Source of the DNA: Candidatus Thermoflexus tengchongensis
Lineage (GTDB): Bacteria > Chloroflexota > Anaerolineae > Thermoflexales > Thermoflexaceae
Length of the DNA: 64,000 bases
Reading direction: 5' to 3'
NCBI GenBank assembly: GCA_016842085.1
Contig: JAEVEX010000044.1
Span: 124,001-188,000, forward strand
Shown here: positions 54,001-61,692 of the stretch, piece after piece
Layout: each line of letters opens with the position of its first letter
Position numbering within the stretch: position 1 is the first letter of the stretch
Notes under the pieces: model-generated
The model's database searches: none
What the model was told of the DNA's origin: nothing
The model's input: only the letters and a program-made list of their open reading frames with translations
Position numbers and translations under genes: made by a program

Positions 54001-54245
54001 ATGGCATCTTCGAGCTCCGCCAGGAGCCGCTCTCCCACCACGAATTCCCGCTCCTGCTCCTTGCCGAGAAGCAATCGCAGGGCGGTCAGCCGGTGGAGCG
54101 CCGGCTCCAGCACCTCCAGCCCTTTCAGGTTGAAGAAGGCGGTGACCACATCCAGCCGGGGGTCCTGGCTCTGGGCCAGCGTGTGTCTGAGCACCTCAGC
54201 TAGTTTGTGTTTGGTGTTATCAACAAGGTCAGGAATCACATTCAT
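51027..54245 (-). CDS. PLD-domain plus SNF2-family helicase, probable defence effector
   Basis: The 1,072-residue protein has an N-terminal phospholipase-D-like domain (residues ~1-190; single HxK-type motif FLHGKAYIVHG followed by GIVGSSNFTGAGL), then an SF2/SNF2-like ATPase: Walker A DSVGLGKTYLALRLL (~250), Walker B IIVVDESHNFRN, motif III LLTATPVNN, and a helicase C domain with VVVFSYFRDTARYIY, STDVLSEGQNLQDADVIINYD and VQRVGRLDRLGS. The C-terminal ~250 residues match no family known to me. PLD+SNF2 proteins occur in DNA-defence loci, where the PLD part may cut nucleic acid and the motor translocates. AGGAGAGG precedes the ATG. The PIN gene ends 12 bp upstream, so it is the last gene of the island operon. 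Confidence 0.9.
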   Translation of the reverse strand: MNVIPDLVDNTKHKLAEVLRHTLAQSQDPRLDVVTAFFNLKGLEVLEPALHRLTALRLLLGKEQEREFVVGERLLAELEDAMARAETTAPEIQRWRDFLAQNSVAIRRYAKTFLHGKAYIVHGVPALGAIGIVGSSNFTGAGLTTNRELNAVLKQSSAVQELQNWFETHWVEAEDYKAELLALLENFTRIYTPYDIYIKVLYEALRDQLDQDLGEKDARPSPIALADFQHDGYLAAREILENYGGVLIADSVGLGKTYLALRLLDDYAYRERQTALIVCPAAIKETVWRPLLQRFAIPYEMVSMEEVSRREFPVDDYARRFRIIVVDESHNFRNPGTNRWANLFHLITKGEPDKKVILLTATPVNNTVFDLYHQLRLITRDNRRFLLIAGIQDLWEYFRRAEENKDALYEVLEALAVRRSRHFIRQNYPRAEIDGRPIQFPERELRTVRYSLKDTYGPDLYRRIASTIESLLLAPYQVETYRKELIEARRRWARPLPLFDFERPDGSEESAVQRLQEALGWTREQAHEFLMTVGRQTAMAHILRVLYLKRLESSVEALRISLRRLVRFLEKFLQAMEAGRLLSSEDFRRWVQMEASDDTDEEEEGESFEAFMATLPGLPADRYNVEGLRAAVKADLEAIRSVLKELEQERSDAKLDVLKQLLASDELRGRKVVVFSYFRDTARYIYRSLVEEKGIPDRRIAIVDSGVKPTERTERIQRFAPRANGQPDLPPEAEIDLLISTDVLSEGQNLQDADVIINYDLHWNPVRMVQRVGRLDRLGSPHERIYVYNFFPEEELEELLRLLQRLYEKLDAINRTVGLDASILGETPNPMNFNILRRLEREDRGALEELEAESELTVGEFLKQDLLRFLKEVGEERLKRIPLGVGTARKRPDGPRGFFAAFRNPRTNQHHWLFYDEERDRIVDRRLEAIRPIRCLPSEPAVPLPEGFDPRPLIRKLRRHLWDRIRAATLAPTRLPSPQRQIVNWLRAQSPSADRNRLLQYFESRPLAGPDLKELRRLWRMRGTLSPGKWVERLLAFMETHPLPPPGPAEAQDPLTPAQEEELECIAWMRIL

Positions 54246-54257
54246 TCGCTTCCTCTC

Positions 54258-54746
54258 CTAAAACAGACTCGGTTGCACGCCAAGCCCCATCCGCCGGGCA
54301 AATTCGGTCCATCCTATACATGGAACATTCTCCTGGAGGCAAGCTAAACGTACGGCTCTGTCATCCGAAACAACTGTCCAGCCATTTACTTTTGCCACTG
54401 CTACAACCTGCGCATCCACCGATTTTCTCCCAGCGCGACTGTGCCAGAACCCAGGATACTCGTTAGGTCCCACCTGAATGCGGTCTCCGTATTTCCTCTC
54501 CAGCTCGGAAAGCGCGTGTTGCAGGCGAGGATCTGCTTTGATGGCGACCTCGGCATGTGCTCTATACTTCTTGACGAACAGCGCAAGGCTGTCGGTGCCT
54601 CGCAGGACCTCTCTGATGACACCTTCCGGCAATTTCAGAGTCCCATTTTTCGCCATCCTTCGCAGCTGGCTGATGGCATGCCTTGTAAAATGCCGGTGAA
54701 GGTGAATCATCGCATCGGCGTCGCATATATACACATCACTGGCCAT
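54258..54746 (-). CDS. DUF4411 family PIN-like protein
   Basis: The 162-residue protein has the PIN-type pattern of acidic residues: VYICDADAMIHLH at the N-terminus, VIREVLRG in the middle, and SVDAQVVAVAKVNGWTVVSDD with VRLACLQENVPCIGW near the end. DUF4411 proteins are predicted ribonucleases and are usually encoded next to XRE/ImmA-IrrE proteins, as here: the upstream stop lies 4 bp before this start and its GAGG serves as ribosome-binding site. They behave as toxin-antitoxin-like modules in defence islands. The activity is family-based prediction. Confidence 0.85.
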   Translation of the reverse strand: MASDVYICDADAMIHLHRHFTRHAISQLRRMAKNGTLKLPEGVIREVLRGTDSLALFVKKYRAHAEVAIKADPRLQHALSELERKYGDRIQVGPNEYPGFWHSRAGRKSVDAQVVAVAKVNGWTVVSDDRAVRLACLQENVPCIGWTEFARRMGLGVQPSLF

Positions 54747-54750
54747 CCAT

Positions 54751-55962
54751 CTACCTCGGAGGTGCGGTTTCTTCTGCTTCCTCTGCCCGGCGGAGAAACT
54801 CCTGTATCCGTTCCACCTTCATGCCCAGCACGTCCGAAACGTCTATCCATGGAAAGGCAGGATGGGACGCGGAGCGGACAAGAAGGCGCGCGAAGGAACG
54901 ACCCATTTCCTGAAGTTTCTGTTCTTCCTGTTTCGGCCTCCGTCCACCTCGTCCCCATGGTTGTCGACTCTGCCAGCGCTGGCGCTTTTCCTCATAGAAG
55001 CCTGCTGGAGCCAGCCCCATCTCCTCCAACCGGATTGCCACCACATCCCGGCTTACAGGGAAAGGGCTGCGGATCTTATCCAGTTGCGTATCACTCCATG
55101 TTTTCCGTGGATTCGTAATGCCCAGTTCCTGCAATCGGCGGCGAAGGATCTCGCGGGGGAGGAGAATCTGGGCGGCAAATCGGTTGGCAAAAGGCTCGGG
55201 GTTACGATCCTGACCATCTGTATGAAGGTCGCATATGAAGCCTTCATTTGAGCTGATCAGATGGGCGAATTCGTGCAAAAGGGTGAACAGGCGCCCCGTA
55301 TCGGCCTCTGTGTCGGCACGATTGACCAGGATGAAAGGGTATCCCTCCAACCAGAGAGAAGCTCCCCGCACCTCCTCGGGGTTCAGGCGCAGTTCGAAAC
55401 AGAAGATCCCCAGGTCCTCCAGCACGCGGCGCCACCAAGAGAAGGCGCCCCTGGGATCTCCCCCAAGCTCTTGCTGCTTCTCCTCTGTCCATCCGAGGCG
55501 TTTCCTGTAATCTTCCGCATATGCCTCGGCTTTGGAAAGGTCGGGAGAAATTTCCCGCGGGCGAATTCGCACTTCCCAGGTTAGCTCCAGGCGCTTCAGC
55601 AGGTCCGCGGTCCATCGAGCCAGATCCCGAAAGCGCTCCAGGGCCTGCCGGGTCTTCGGACTTAAAGCCTCAGGTCCTTTTTTCAATCCCCGGAAACTCA
55701 AGACGATCCGCTCTTCCGGCGGACGATCCAGGAAGAACCACCCCACCGGACACAGATAGATCTCGGCCAGAGTCTCCAGATGCTCCAGCGCCGGCGCTTC
55801 CTCTCCTGCTTCCCAGCGGGCCAGCTGTTCTGCAGTGACCGGAGTGTAGTAACGACGCCGGAGCGGCCGTGAAGCCTCTTCAACATCCTCCAGGCTTAGC
55901 CCCAGCCGCTCCCGCGCCCAGCGAAGTATGGAAGGGTTGATCCATCGGGTTTCTGTCATCAT
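54751..55962 (-). CDS. XRE-type HTH protein with ImmA/IrrE metallopeptidase domain
   Basis: The 403-residue protein has an N-terminal XRE helix-turn-helix (~7-60: SILRWARERLGLSLEDVEEA, TAEQLARWEAGEEAPALEHL), a middle helical region and an ImmA/IrrE-type zinc peptidase domain with HEFAH (HExxH) in FTLLHEFAHLISSNEGF, then EPFANRFAAQILLPREIL. Such proteins repress their own operon and cleave a partner or repressor on a signal. With the DUF4411 gene it forms a known antitoxin/toxin-like pair. ATG 55962 has GGAG 8 nt upstream; a longer frame to 56124 overlaps the small upstream gene. Confidence 0.88.
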   Translation of the reverse strand: MMTETRWINPSILRWARERLGLSLEDVEEASRPLRRRYYTPVTAEQLARWEAGEEAPALEHLETLAEIYLCPVGWFFLDRPPEERIVLSFRGLKKGPEALSPKTRQALERFRDLARWTADLLKRLELTWEVRIRPREISPDLSKAEAYAEDYRKRLGWTEEKQQELGGDPRGAFSWWRRVLEDLGIFCFELRLNPEEVRGASLWLEGYPFILVNRADTEADTGRLFTLLHEFAHLISSNEGFICDLHTDGQDRNPEPFANRFAAQILLPREILRRRLQELGITNPRKTWSDTQLDKIRSPFPVSRDVVAIRLEEMGLAPAGFYEEKRQRWQSRQPWGRGGRRPKQEEQKLQEMGRSFARLLVRSASHPAFPWIDVSDVLGMKVERIQEFLRRAEEAEETAPPR

Positions 55963-55994
55963 CTTCCACACTCCTATCCCAAAATTCTCCACTT

Positions 55995-56225
55995 TTATGA
56001 CTTCTCTTCCGGCGATCCCTTTTGCGGCTTTCCGATCTTCAGCTCCAAACCGGGTTCCAGTCTTCGCCAACGGCGGCGGAAATCGGGCGAATAGAGAATT
56101 GGGTTCGATGGGTTTTGAAACCATACAACCAGTCGATCATATGGTATGGCCAAATCGTAAATAAACCCGGCAAGGGATCGAGCTGAAAATTCCGGAACTT
56201 CGCTACACGTCAGGATAATTTTCAT
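55995..56225 (-). CDS. Unrecognised 76-residue protein heading the XRE/PIN/helicase cassette
   Basis: I do not recognise this protein. It begins MKIILTCSEVPEF, contains an aromatic central stretch (IYDLAIPYDRLVVWFQN) and a basic tail (RRRWRRLEPGLELKIGKPQK). The ATG at 56225 has a strong GAGGAAGG 8 nt upstream, and the XRE gene begins 32 bp after its stop, so it is very probably a real, co-transcribed gene. A role as a small regulator or partner of the XRE/PIN pair is inferred only from position. Confidence 0.65.
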   Translation of the reverse strand: MKIILTCSEVPEFSARSLAGFIYDLAIPYDRLVVWFQNPSNPILYSPDFRRRWRRLEPGLELKIGKPQKGSPEEKS

Positions 56226-56308
56226 TGGTCTACCTTCCTCAGATGCTTTTCGCTCTCACCAGCTGATCGCTGTCCAGTCAGGCCACCGCCCGGTAGACCC
56301 CTGTTTGT

Positions 56309-56333
56309 AGGGGCGACGCGCCGCGTCGCCCCT
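56309..56333. repeat. Palindrome, type C (AGGGGCGACGC arms)
   Basis: Perfect 11-bp arms AGGGGCGACGC / GCGTCGCCCCT around a GCC loop, between the Y1 transposase gene and the small ORF of the island. Confidence 0.8.
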
Positions 56334-56390
56334 TTCTGCCCATCCGCCCGGGATATCCCGATCCCGGTCAAACGGAATGGGAAACCCCGC

Positions 56391-57017
<627 letters not shown>

Positions 57018-57042
57018 GGCGTCGATTCCCTCCGATGGAATG

Positions 57043-57070
57043 GTAGGGGCATGGCATGCCCTGCCCCTAC
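57043..57070. repeat. 28-bp palindrome, type B
   Basis: GTAGGGGCA / TGCCCCTAC arms around a GGCATGCC centre, between the target-recognition gene and the Y1 transposase start. Confidence 0.8.
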
Positions 57071-57087
57071 ATGCAAACACCCCGCCC

Positions 57088-58239
57088 CTACACGCTCCTT
57101 GCCTTCACCAATCGGTCCTTCACCAGCTGCGCCACCGCCCGGTAGACCTCCAGGCGCTCTTCGTCCGTCAGCCCCAGCACGTCGAAGACCACCCGGTCCA
57201 GCTCAAACCGGTCCGGCGAGGCCTGCCGCACCTGCTCCAGGGTGAGCGCCTCGGGCCGGACGTGCTCGTAGGGGTGTTCGGGATGCTCACACTTGCGGTC
57301 GTGGCAGAGGGAAAAGCCGAGTTCTTCGAAAATGCTGCGGATGGAATGGTGAGCGAGACGTTTGAAGGCGCTTAACATGTCTCGCTGGTGGATCACATCC
57401 ATTACAGATGGGCGGAGGGTCAGCAATCGCACAATGTCTACACCTTCAGTCTTGAGGGCACCTTCTCCCAAGTTAGATCGACCGAATAATTCCCTAATGA
57501 TAGCTTGTGGGCTTGAGACCATTGCGGCAGCCAGCAAGACCTCTCCTTCGCCTGTAATTTCAAACAGGTTATGATCGATCTGAATGCGAGGATCATGGAC
57601 ACCCACGATCATCCGATCATTATGAATCATTGGCCATATGAAGTTTGCCGGGGTTCGCTCTCCCACATCCCACCACCATTGCCGGCTGGCGCAGGTGGGG
57701 CGTTTGTGGTAGCCCTGGCGTTCGCCCCAGCGGATATAGGCGGCAGCCAGGGGGTAATCCCGTAGGGGCGACCCACCGGGTCGCCCTACCAGGCGTTTCC
57801 GCACGTCCTCCGGCGGCATGAAGATCAGATAGCGCAGATCCTCCAGCCGCACCCGCAGGGTTCGGATTTCGCGGGGGCTTTTGATGACGGGGCGGAGCCA
57901 GGCGGCTTCGATCTCGCCCTCCCAGCCGGCGCCGTTTTTCACCCGCACAGGCGCCCTGGGCTTTTTCTCCCGCAGCTCCGCCACCTCCTTCACCGTCCGC
58001 CCCACCGGCTCCAGGTAGAAGAACTCGTTGGCGCCTGTCTTAATACCGAAGCGCACCTCGGCGATGTCGCCCAGGCGGACCAGCAGGGGTTTGAGTTCCT
58101 CAGGTTTCGCGAGGAAATAACGGTCGCCGTCGCGCGCTTTGACGATGCGGTAGCCAGCCCTACGGACCTCATCCAGGGTCTGAAAGCCCGGGTTGTTCAC
58201 GATCCGGTCCCGGATCGCTGCGAAGGTTAGGCGGTTCAT
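57088..58239 (-). CDS. TaqI/Eco57I-type target-recognition chain of the split methyltransferase
   Basis: The 383-residue protein corresponds to the C-terminal specificity region of Eco57I/TaqI-like enzymes: RLGDIAEVRFGIKTGANEFFYL, LRPVIKSPREIRTLRV, HKRPTCASRQWWWDVGER, FIWPMIHNDRM, IQIDHNLFEI and ELFGRSNLGEGALKTEGVDI. In relatives this usually follows the NPPY methylase domain in one chain; here it is a separate gene, with an MNT gene in between. It has no catalytic motif and should confer sequence recognition. Its start overlaps the MNT stop by 4 bp (ATGA). Residues ~150-159 (VGRPGGSPL) come from a palindrome at 57762-57789. Confidence 0.85.
   Translation of the reverse strand: MNRLTFAAIRDRIVNNPGFQTLDEVRRAGYRIVKARDGDRYFLAKPEELKPLLVRLGDIAEVRFGIKTGANEFFYLEPVGRTVKEVAELREKKPRAPVRVKNGAGWEGEIEAAWLRPVIKSPREIRTLRVRLEDLRYLIFMPPEDVRKRLVGRPGGSPLRDYPLAAAYIRWGERQGYHKRPTCASRQWWWDVGERTPANFIWPMIHNDRMIVGVHDPRIQIDHNLFEITGEGEVLLAAAMVSSPQAIIRELFGRSNLGEGALKTEGVDIVRLLTLRPSVMDVIHQRDMLSAFKRLAHHSIRSIFEELGFSLCHDRKCEHPEHPYEHVRPEALTLEQVRQASPDRFELDRVVFDVLGLTDEERLEVYRAVAQLVKDRLVKARSV
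57762..57789. repeat. Type C palindrome inside the target-recognition gene
   Basis: Arms GTAGGGGCGACCC and GGGTCGCCCTAC, one base unequal. Translated in the same phase (GTA GGG) as the other in-gene copies. Confidence 0.85.
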
Positions 58240-58577
58240 TTCTCGCCCTCCAGTTGTGCCAGCAACGCTTCAGCCTGCTGTTTCAAAAATAGGGGGCGTG
58301 CCTCCTTCAGCACACGTTCGCGAACTCGCGGCTTCATTCCCCGTTCGCTGACCACGTCGACCCGGCATCCGAGCCGTTCTTCCAGCTCCAGTATAAGGGC
58401 GGCGTGGTCCAGGAGACTCCGCCCCGGCTCGAAGGTCACGATCAGATCCAGGTCGCTCGTTTCGTCCGCCTCGCCGCGCGCCACAGAGCCAAAGACCCGC
58501 ACATTGCGCGCCCCATGTTTGGCGCAAATGCGCAGGATCCCGGCGCGTTTCTCTTTCAGCAACCGGTCAAGCGACAT
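58236..58577 (-). CDS. MNT-type minimal nucleotidyltransferase without HEPN partner
   Basis: The 113-residue protein is an MNT-fold nucleotidyltransferase: VRVFGSVARGEADETSDLDL carries the GS...DxD signature with the metal-binding Asp pair, followed by ALILELEERLGCRVDVVSE. In HEPN/MNT toxin-antitoxin systems such proteins AMPylate and silence the HEPN RNase. No HEPN gene is present here. It starts 3 bp after the methylase stop and overlaps the target-recognition gene by 4 bp, so it is tightly built into the R-M operon. Confidence 0.87.
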   Translation of the reverse strand: MSLDRLLKEKRAGILRICAKHGARNVRVFGSVARGEADETSDLDLIVTFEPGRSLLDHAALILELEERLGCRVDVVSERGMKPRVRERVLKEARPLFLKQQAEALLAQLEGEK

Positions 58578-58580
58578 GGT

Positions 58581-61571
58581 TCAGTCCTCCAGTTCGTCTG
58601 TCACGTCTTCGACGATGACGGGTTCCTTACCGTATAAGAATACACGATAACGCCGGCCCTTCTCCAGGATGGTGAAGAAGATGTCGGGTGCCCGCAGATA
58701 TTTGCCGCCCCATTTGTTGCCGGCGTAGGGGCGGAGGTCTATCTCCGCAAAGGCCCGGGCGGCGCGCCCCCGGCGGGCAGGGGCGACCCGCCGGGTAGGG
58801 GCGACCCGCTGGGTCGCCCCTACGTCTGGATCCGCCAGGCCCTCCTGATAAAGTGACCACTGGTCGTGGAGGATGGCACGGAACTCGGGACGCTGGAGCA
58901 CCCGGAAGCCGGCCAGGGATTGGTAGAGGCGTTCGTCCTCGATCTCGGAAAAGACCACCGGGCTCATGGCCTCCTCGAAGGGCACCCGGAAGGCGACGAA
59001 GCGTACGGGGCGGCGTTTCATCTCCGCCTCGCCCAGCGGGTGCCGGCGCTCCGGCGGACCGGCCAGGACGATGACGGTGTTCACGTCCGCCTGGGCGAAG
59101 GAACGCTTCGCCTGGTTGTCGATGATCATCTTCAGGTGGCCGAACCGCAGGAAGAACTCCTGGAGGTCTTTCCCGAAGTCCACATCCAGCCAGGAGTTGG
59201 AGGTGATGAAGCAGAAGGCGCCCCTTTCAGCCAGCAGGGAGAGGGCGTGGAGGTAGAAGTAGAGATAGTAATCGGCACGCCCGCTGATCCGGCGGGTCCC
59301 GCCCATAAAGCCTGGGTAGATCGCCCGCAGGCTTTCGTTGAGACGGTGGAGGTATTCGGCGCGGTCGAAGCGGCCCAGGTAGTCCCGGATTTTCTCCTGC
59401 CGCACGTAGGGCGGGTTGCCGATGACGATGTCGAAGCCAGGGTCGTCATCCTCGAAGATCTCCACGAAGGCCATATCCCAGACAAAGGGGGGCGGCCGGT
59501 CCGGGCGAAGGGCCGCTTTAGCGCTCTGGTAGCGCCCCAGCTGTTCCTCCAGTTCCTGGATCTCCGCCTCCAGGTGCTCCCGCTGCTCGGCGTTCGCTGG
59601 GGATGCCGGCATCCCGGGCAGAGGGGACTGCGCGGAAAGGCTCCGCAGCTGGCTGCGTTTCCCGGCCAGGGCGTTCCGCAGCTCGTGGATCCGGTGATCC
59701 AGGATGTCCCGGAAGAGGTCCTGCTCCTCTTTCCGCAGTCGCTCTTCGGTCAGCCCCTGTTCCTCCCCCTGGAAGAAGCGGCGCTTCCTGCCCTTGAGCT
59801 GGGTCAGACGCCCCCTGAGGGGAGAGGGGATAGGGAGCTCGCCCCGGCGGAAGGGGCTCAGGTCCAGGTCGCCCAGGGTCTGGAGGAGACTGTCGCCGGG
59901 TCGGAGTTTCAGGCTGAGGTTGGGGAGAAGCGGGCGGGCTTTCAACTCCCACCCCTGGAGCTCGGTTTCCACCACGAGTTGCAGCCAGAGGCGGAGTTCC
60001 GCCACCCGGACCGCCCATTCCATCACGTCCACGCCGTAGAGCTGGTCCTGGAGGATGCGCTTGCGGCGCTCGTAGGGGGTTTCGCTTTCCCCCAGCGCCT
60101 GGTTGCAGCGGGCCTGCAAATCGTCCAGGATGAGGAGCATCCCCACCAGGAAGGAGCCAGAGCCGCAGGCGGGGTCGCAGACCCGCACGCGCCGCACAAG
60201 ACGATGGAGGTCTTCCCAAAAGCCCTTTTCCGTAACCTCCTCGTCCGCTTCCCGCTTCTCCTCTTCGGAGAAGGCGAAGACCCAGCGATAGAGCAGGTTG
60301 GTATGCTCCTTCCCCAGATGATTGCGCAGCCAGTCCACCAGGGCCAGCCGACACATCAGGTCGATCTCCGTGCGCGGCGTATAGAAGATGCCGGCGGCGC
60401 CCCGGAGGTCCTCGCCCCCATCCCCGCTTTCAAAGGTCACATTGACCAGCCGCTCGTAGACCATCCCCAGCATCTCGGGATCGACGGCGACCTCTTCGTC
60501 GAAGCGCCCGCTCTCCACCACCGTGAAGTTGTAGCGCTCGAACAGACCGGGGAAGGTGCCGTCCGCCCAGCGCTCGAAGAGGAGCGCAAAAAGAGCGTCC
60601 GGTACCGGACGCCCCAGGCGATCATCCAGGCCAGGACGTCGGCGGTAGAGGCCGCCGTTGAGGTAAGGCGCCTGACTCAGGGAGCTCACCAGCCAGTCGG
60701 GGAATCGGTCCCGGTATTCCGCCCGGTTCTGCCAGCGGTTGTTGAAAGCCTCGAAGAGGAGGACATCCAGCCAGTCCCGGTGGAAGGCGTCCCTCGCCCC
60801 GGTTTGCCGGTAGGCTTCCCAGAAGTGGCGCATGAAGTCGCGATCGGGGCGGCCGTCCGGCCCCATGAGCCAGCCCTTACGGGCGATGAAGTAGAGGAAC
60901 ATGATGCGGTTCAGGAGCTGGTGGGCGTAGTCGCGCGCCCATTCGGGGCCGTTTCCCCGATGGGTGCGGATCAGATGGTCCCGGATCTGGATGAAAACCT
61001 CGCTGTAATCCCGATAGAACTGCTCAGTGACCCGCTGGACGCTGAAGGCCTCTTCATGGCGTTGCCAGATCGCCGCCGGATCCCGGATTCCGTCGGCCCG
61101 GATGCGGTCCAGAATCTCCAGGTCCGTGCGGTAGGGCTGGTCCCGCCGGACCTGCAGGATGCGGAGCCAGAGGCGCACTTTAGAGGGATCCCGGGGATCG
61201 GGCAGCCGGCGCGGGGAGACGAAGGCCAGCTCATCAGCCTGTCCTGACGCTGAAAAGACGAAGAGGTTCTCTCCCTGCGGAGAGTGCCGGTAATAGGCCT
61301 CCAGGAAGCGCCGGATGTCCGTGCGACGCAGGGGCACGGCATGCCCTGCCCCTACCAGTTCGACGTGAAAAATCCGGAATGAGGATCCATCGCCGATATG
61401 CACCAGCTGGACCACCGAACGGACCGCCTCCCGCACGGTCGTGGGCATGTCCTCCAGGTCCAGCGGAAGGGGGTCCATCACCGGGTAGCCCAGCGCCTCG
61501 AAGAAGGCTTTCGCGCCTTCCAGGGAGGTATAGCGAGAGAGGTGCGTTCTCACATGGTTCAGGTCCGGCAT
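58581..61571 (-). CDS. Eco57I-type N6-adenine DNA methyltransferase / restriction-modification chain
   Basis: The 996-residue protein has an N-terminal ~200-residue region of PD-(D/E)xK-like look (SSFRIFHVEL, QGENLFVFSASGQADELAFV), a helical region, the methyltransferase motif I VCDPACGSGSFLVGM (~465) and motif IV IGNPPYVRQEKIR (~717), with a coiled coil between (~600-680). It should methylate adenine, and the N-terminus may cut DNA as in type IIG enzymes. It ends at APDIFFTILEKG plus ~25 residues, where relatives continue into target recognition; that part is the gene at 57088-58239. Two in-frame palindromes lie inside (near residues 73-81 and 916-932). GGAGGTG precedes ATG 61571, which heads the island. 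Confidence 0.88.
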   Translation of the reverse strand: MPDLNHVRTHLSRYTSLEGAKAFFEALGYPVMDPLPLDLEDMPTTVREAVRSVVQLVHIGDGSSFRIFHVELVGAGHAVPLRRTDIRRFLEAYYRHSPQGENLFVFSASGQADELAFVSPRRLPDPRDPSKVRLWLRILQVRRDQPYRTDLEILDRIRADGIRDPAAIWQRHEEAFSVQRVTEQFYRDYSEVFIQIRDHLIRTHRGNGPEWARDYAHQLLNRIMFLYFIARKGWLMGPDGRPDRDFMRHFWEAYRQTGARDAFHRDWLDVLLFEAFNNRWQNRAEYRDRFPDWLVSSLSQAPYLNGGLYRRRPGLDDRLGRPVPDALFALLFERWADGTFPGLFERYNFTVVESGRFDEEVAVDPEMLGMVYERLVNVTFESGDGGEDLRGAAGIFYTPRTEIDLMCRLALVDWLRNHLGKEHTNLLYRWVFAFSEEEKREADEEVTEKGFWEDLHRLVRRVRVCDPACGSGSFLVGMLLILDDLQARCNQALGESETPYERRKRILQDQLYGVDVMEWAVRVAELRLWLQLVVETELQGWELKARPLLPNLSLKLRPGDSLLQTLGDLDLSPFRRGELPIPSPLRGRLTQLKGRKRRFFQGEEQGLTEERLRKEEQDLFRDILDHRIHELRNALAGKRSQLRSLSAQSPLPGMPASPANAEQREHLEAEIQELEEQLGRYQSAKAALRPDRPPPFVWDMAFVEIFEDDDPGFDIVIGNPPYVRQEKIRDYLGRFDRAEYLHRLNESLRAIYPGFMGGTRRISGRADYYLYFYLHALSLLAERGAFCFITSNSWLDVDFGKDLQEFFLRFGHLKMIIDNQAKRSFAQADVNTVIVLAGPPERRHPLGEAEMKRRPVRFVAFRVPFEEAMSPVVFSEIEDERLYQSLAGFRVLQRPEFRAILHDQWSLYQEGLADPDVGATQRVAPTRRVAPARRGRAARAFAEIDLRPYAGNKWGGKYLRAPDIFFTILEKGRRYRVFLYGKEPVIVEDVTDELED
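58776..58823. repeat. Type C palindrome with tandem half-unit inside the methyltransferase gene
   Basis: A perfect palindrome at 58795-58823 (arms GTAGGGGCGACCC, 3-nt loop) is preceded by a GCAGGGGCGACCCG half unit. Encodes VGATQRVAPTRRVAPAR, in the GTA GGG phase. Confidence 0.85.
61330..61355. repeat. Type B palindrome inside the methyltransferase gene
   Basis: AGGGGCA / TGCCCCT arms around GGCATGCC. Encodes VGAGHAVPL between FHVEL and RRTDIRRF of the N-terminal domain, again in the GTA GGG phase. Confidence 0.8.
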
Positions 61572-61664
61572 CGCTTTTCACCTCCGGGCGCTCACGACAC
61601 GCGATCCTCCCAACGAGGGGCGATCGGCGAAGGGCCTGGAGCCCATGGCCGGATTCTACCTGGC

Positions 61665-61692
61665 GTGGGGCAACTGCGAGCAGTTGCCCCAC
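61665..61692. repeat. 28-bp palindrome, type A variant
   Basis: GTGGGGCAACTGC / GCAGTTGCCCCAC arms with a GA loop. It shares one base with the stop codon of the peptidase gene and separates it from the methyltransferase promoter region. Confidence 0.85.

Noticed and set aside
58866-61247. 793-codon open frame on the plus strand opposite the methyltransferase
   Set aside because: It mirrors a real gene with clear motifs on the other strand, has no recognisable domain and no ribosome-binding site; such antisense frames are common in GC-rich DNA.
57088-61571. Type I restriction system (HsdRMS)
   Set aside because: The methyltransferase is of Eco57I type with NPPY, the recognition chain is TaqI/Eco57I-like and not HsdS-like, and the helicase is PLD+SNF2 and not HsdR.
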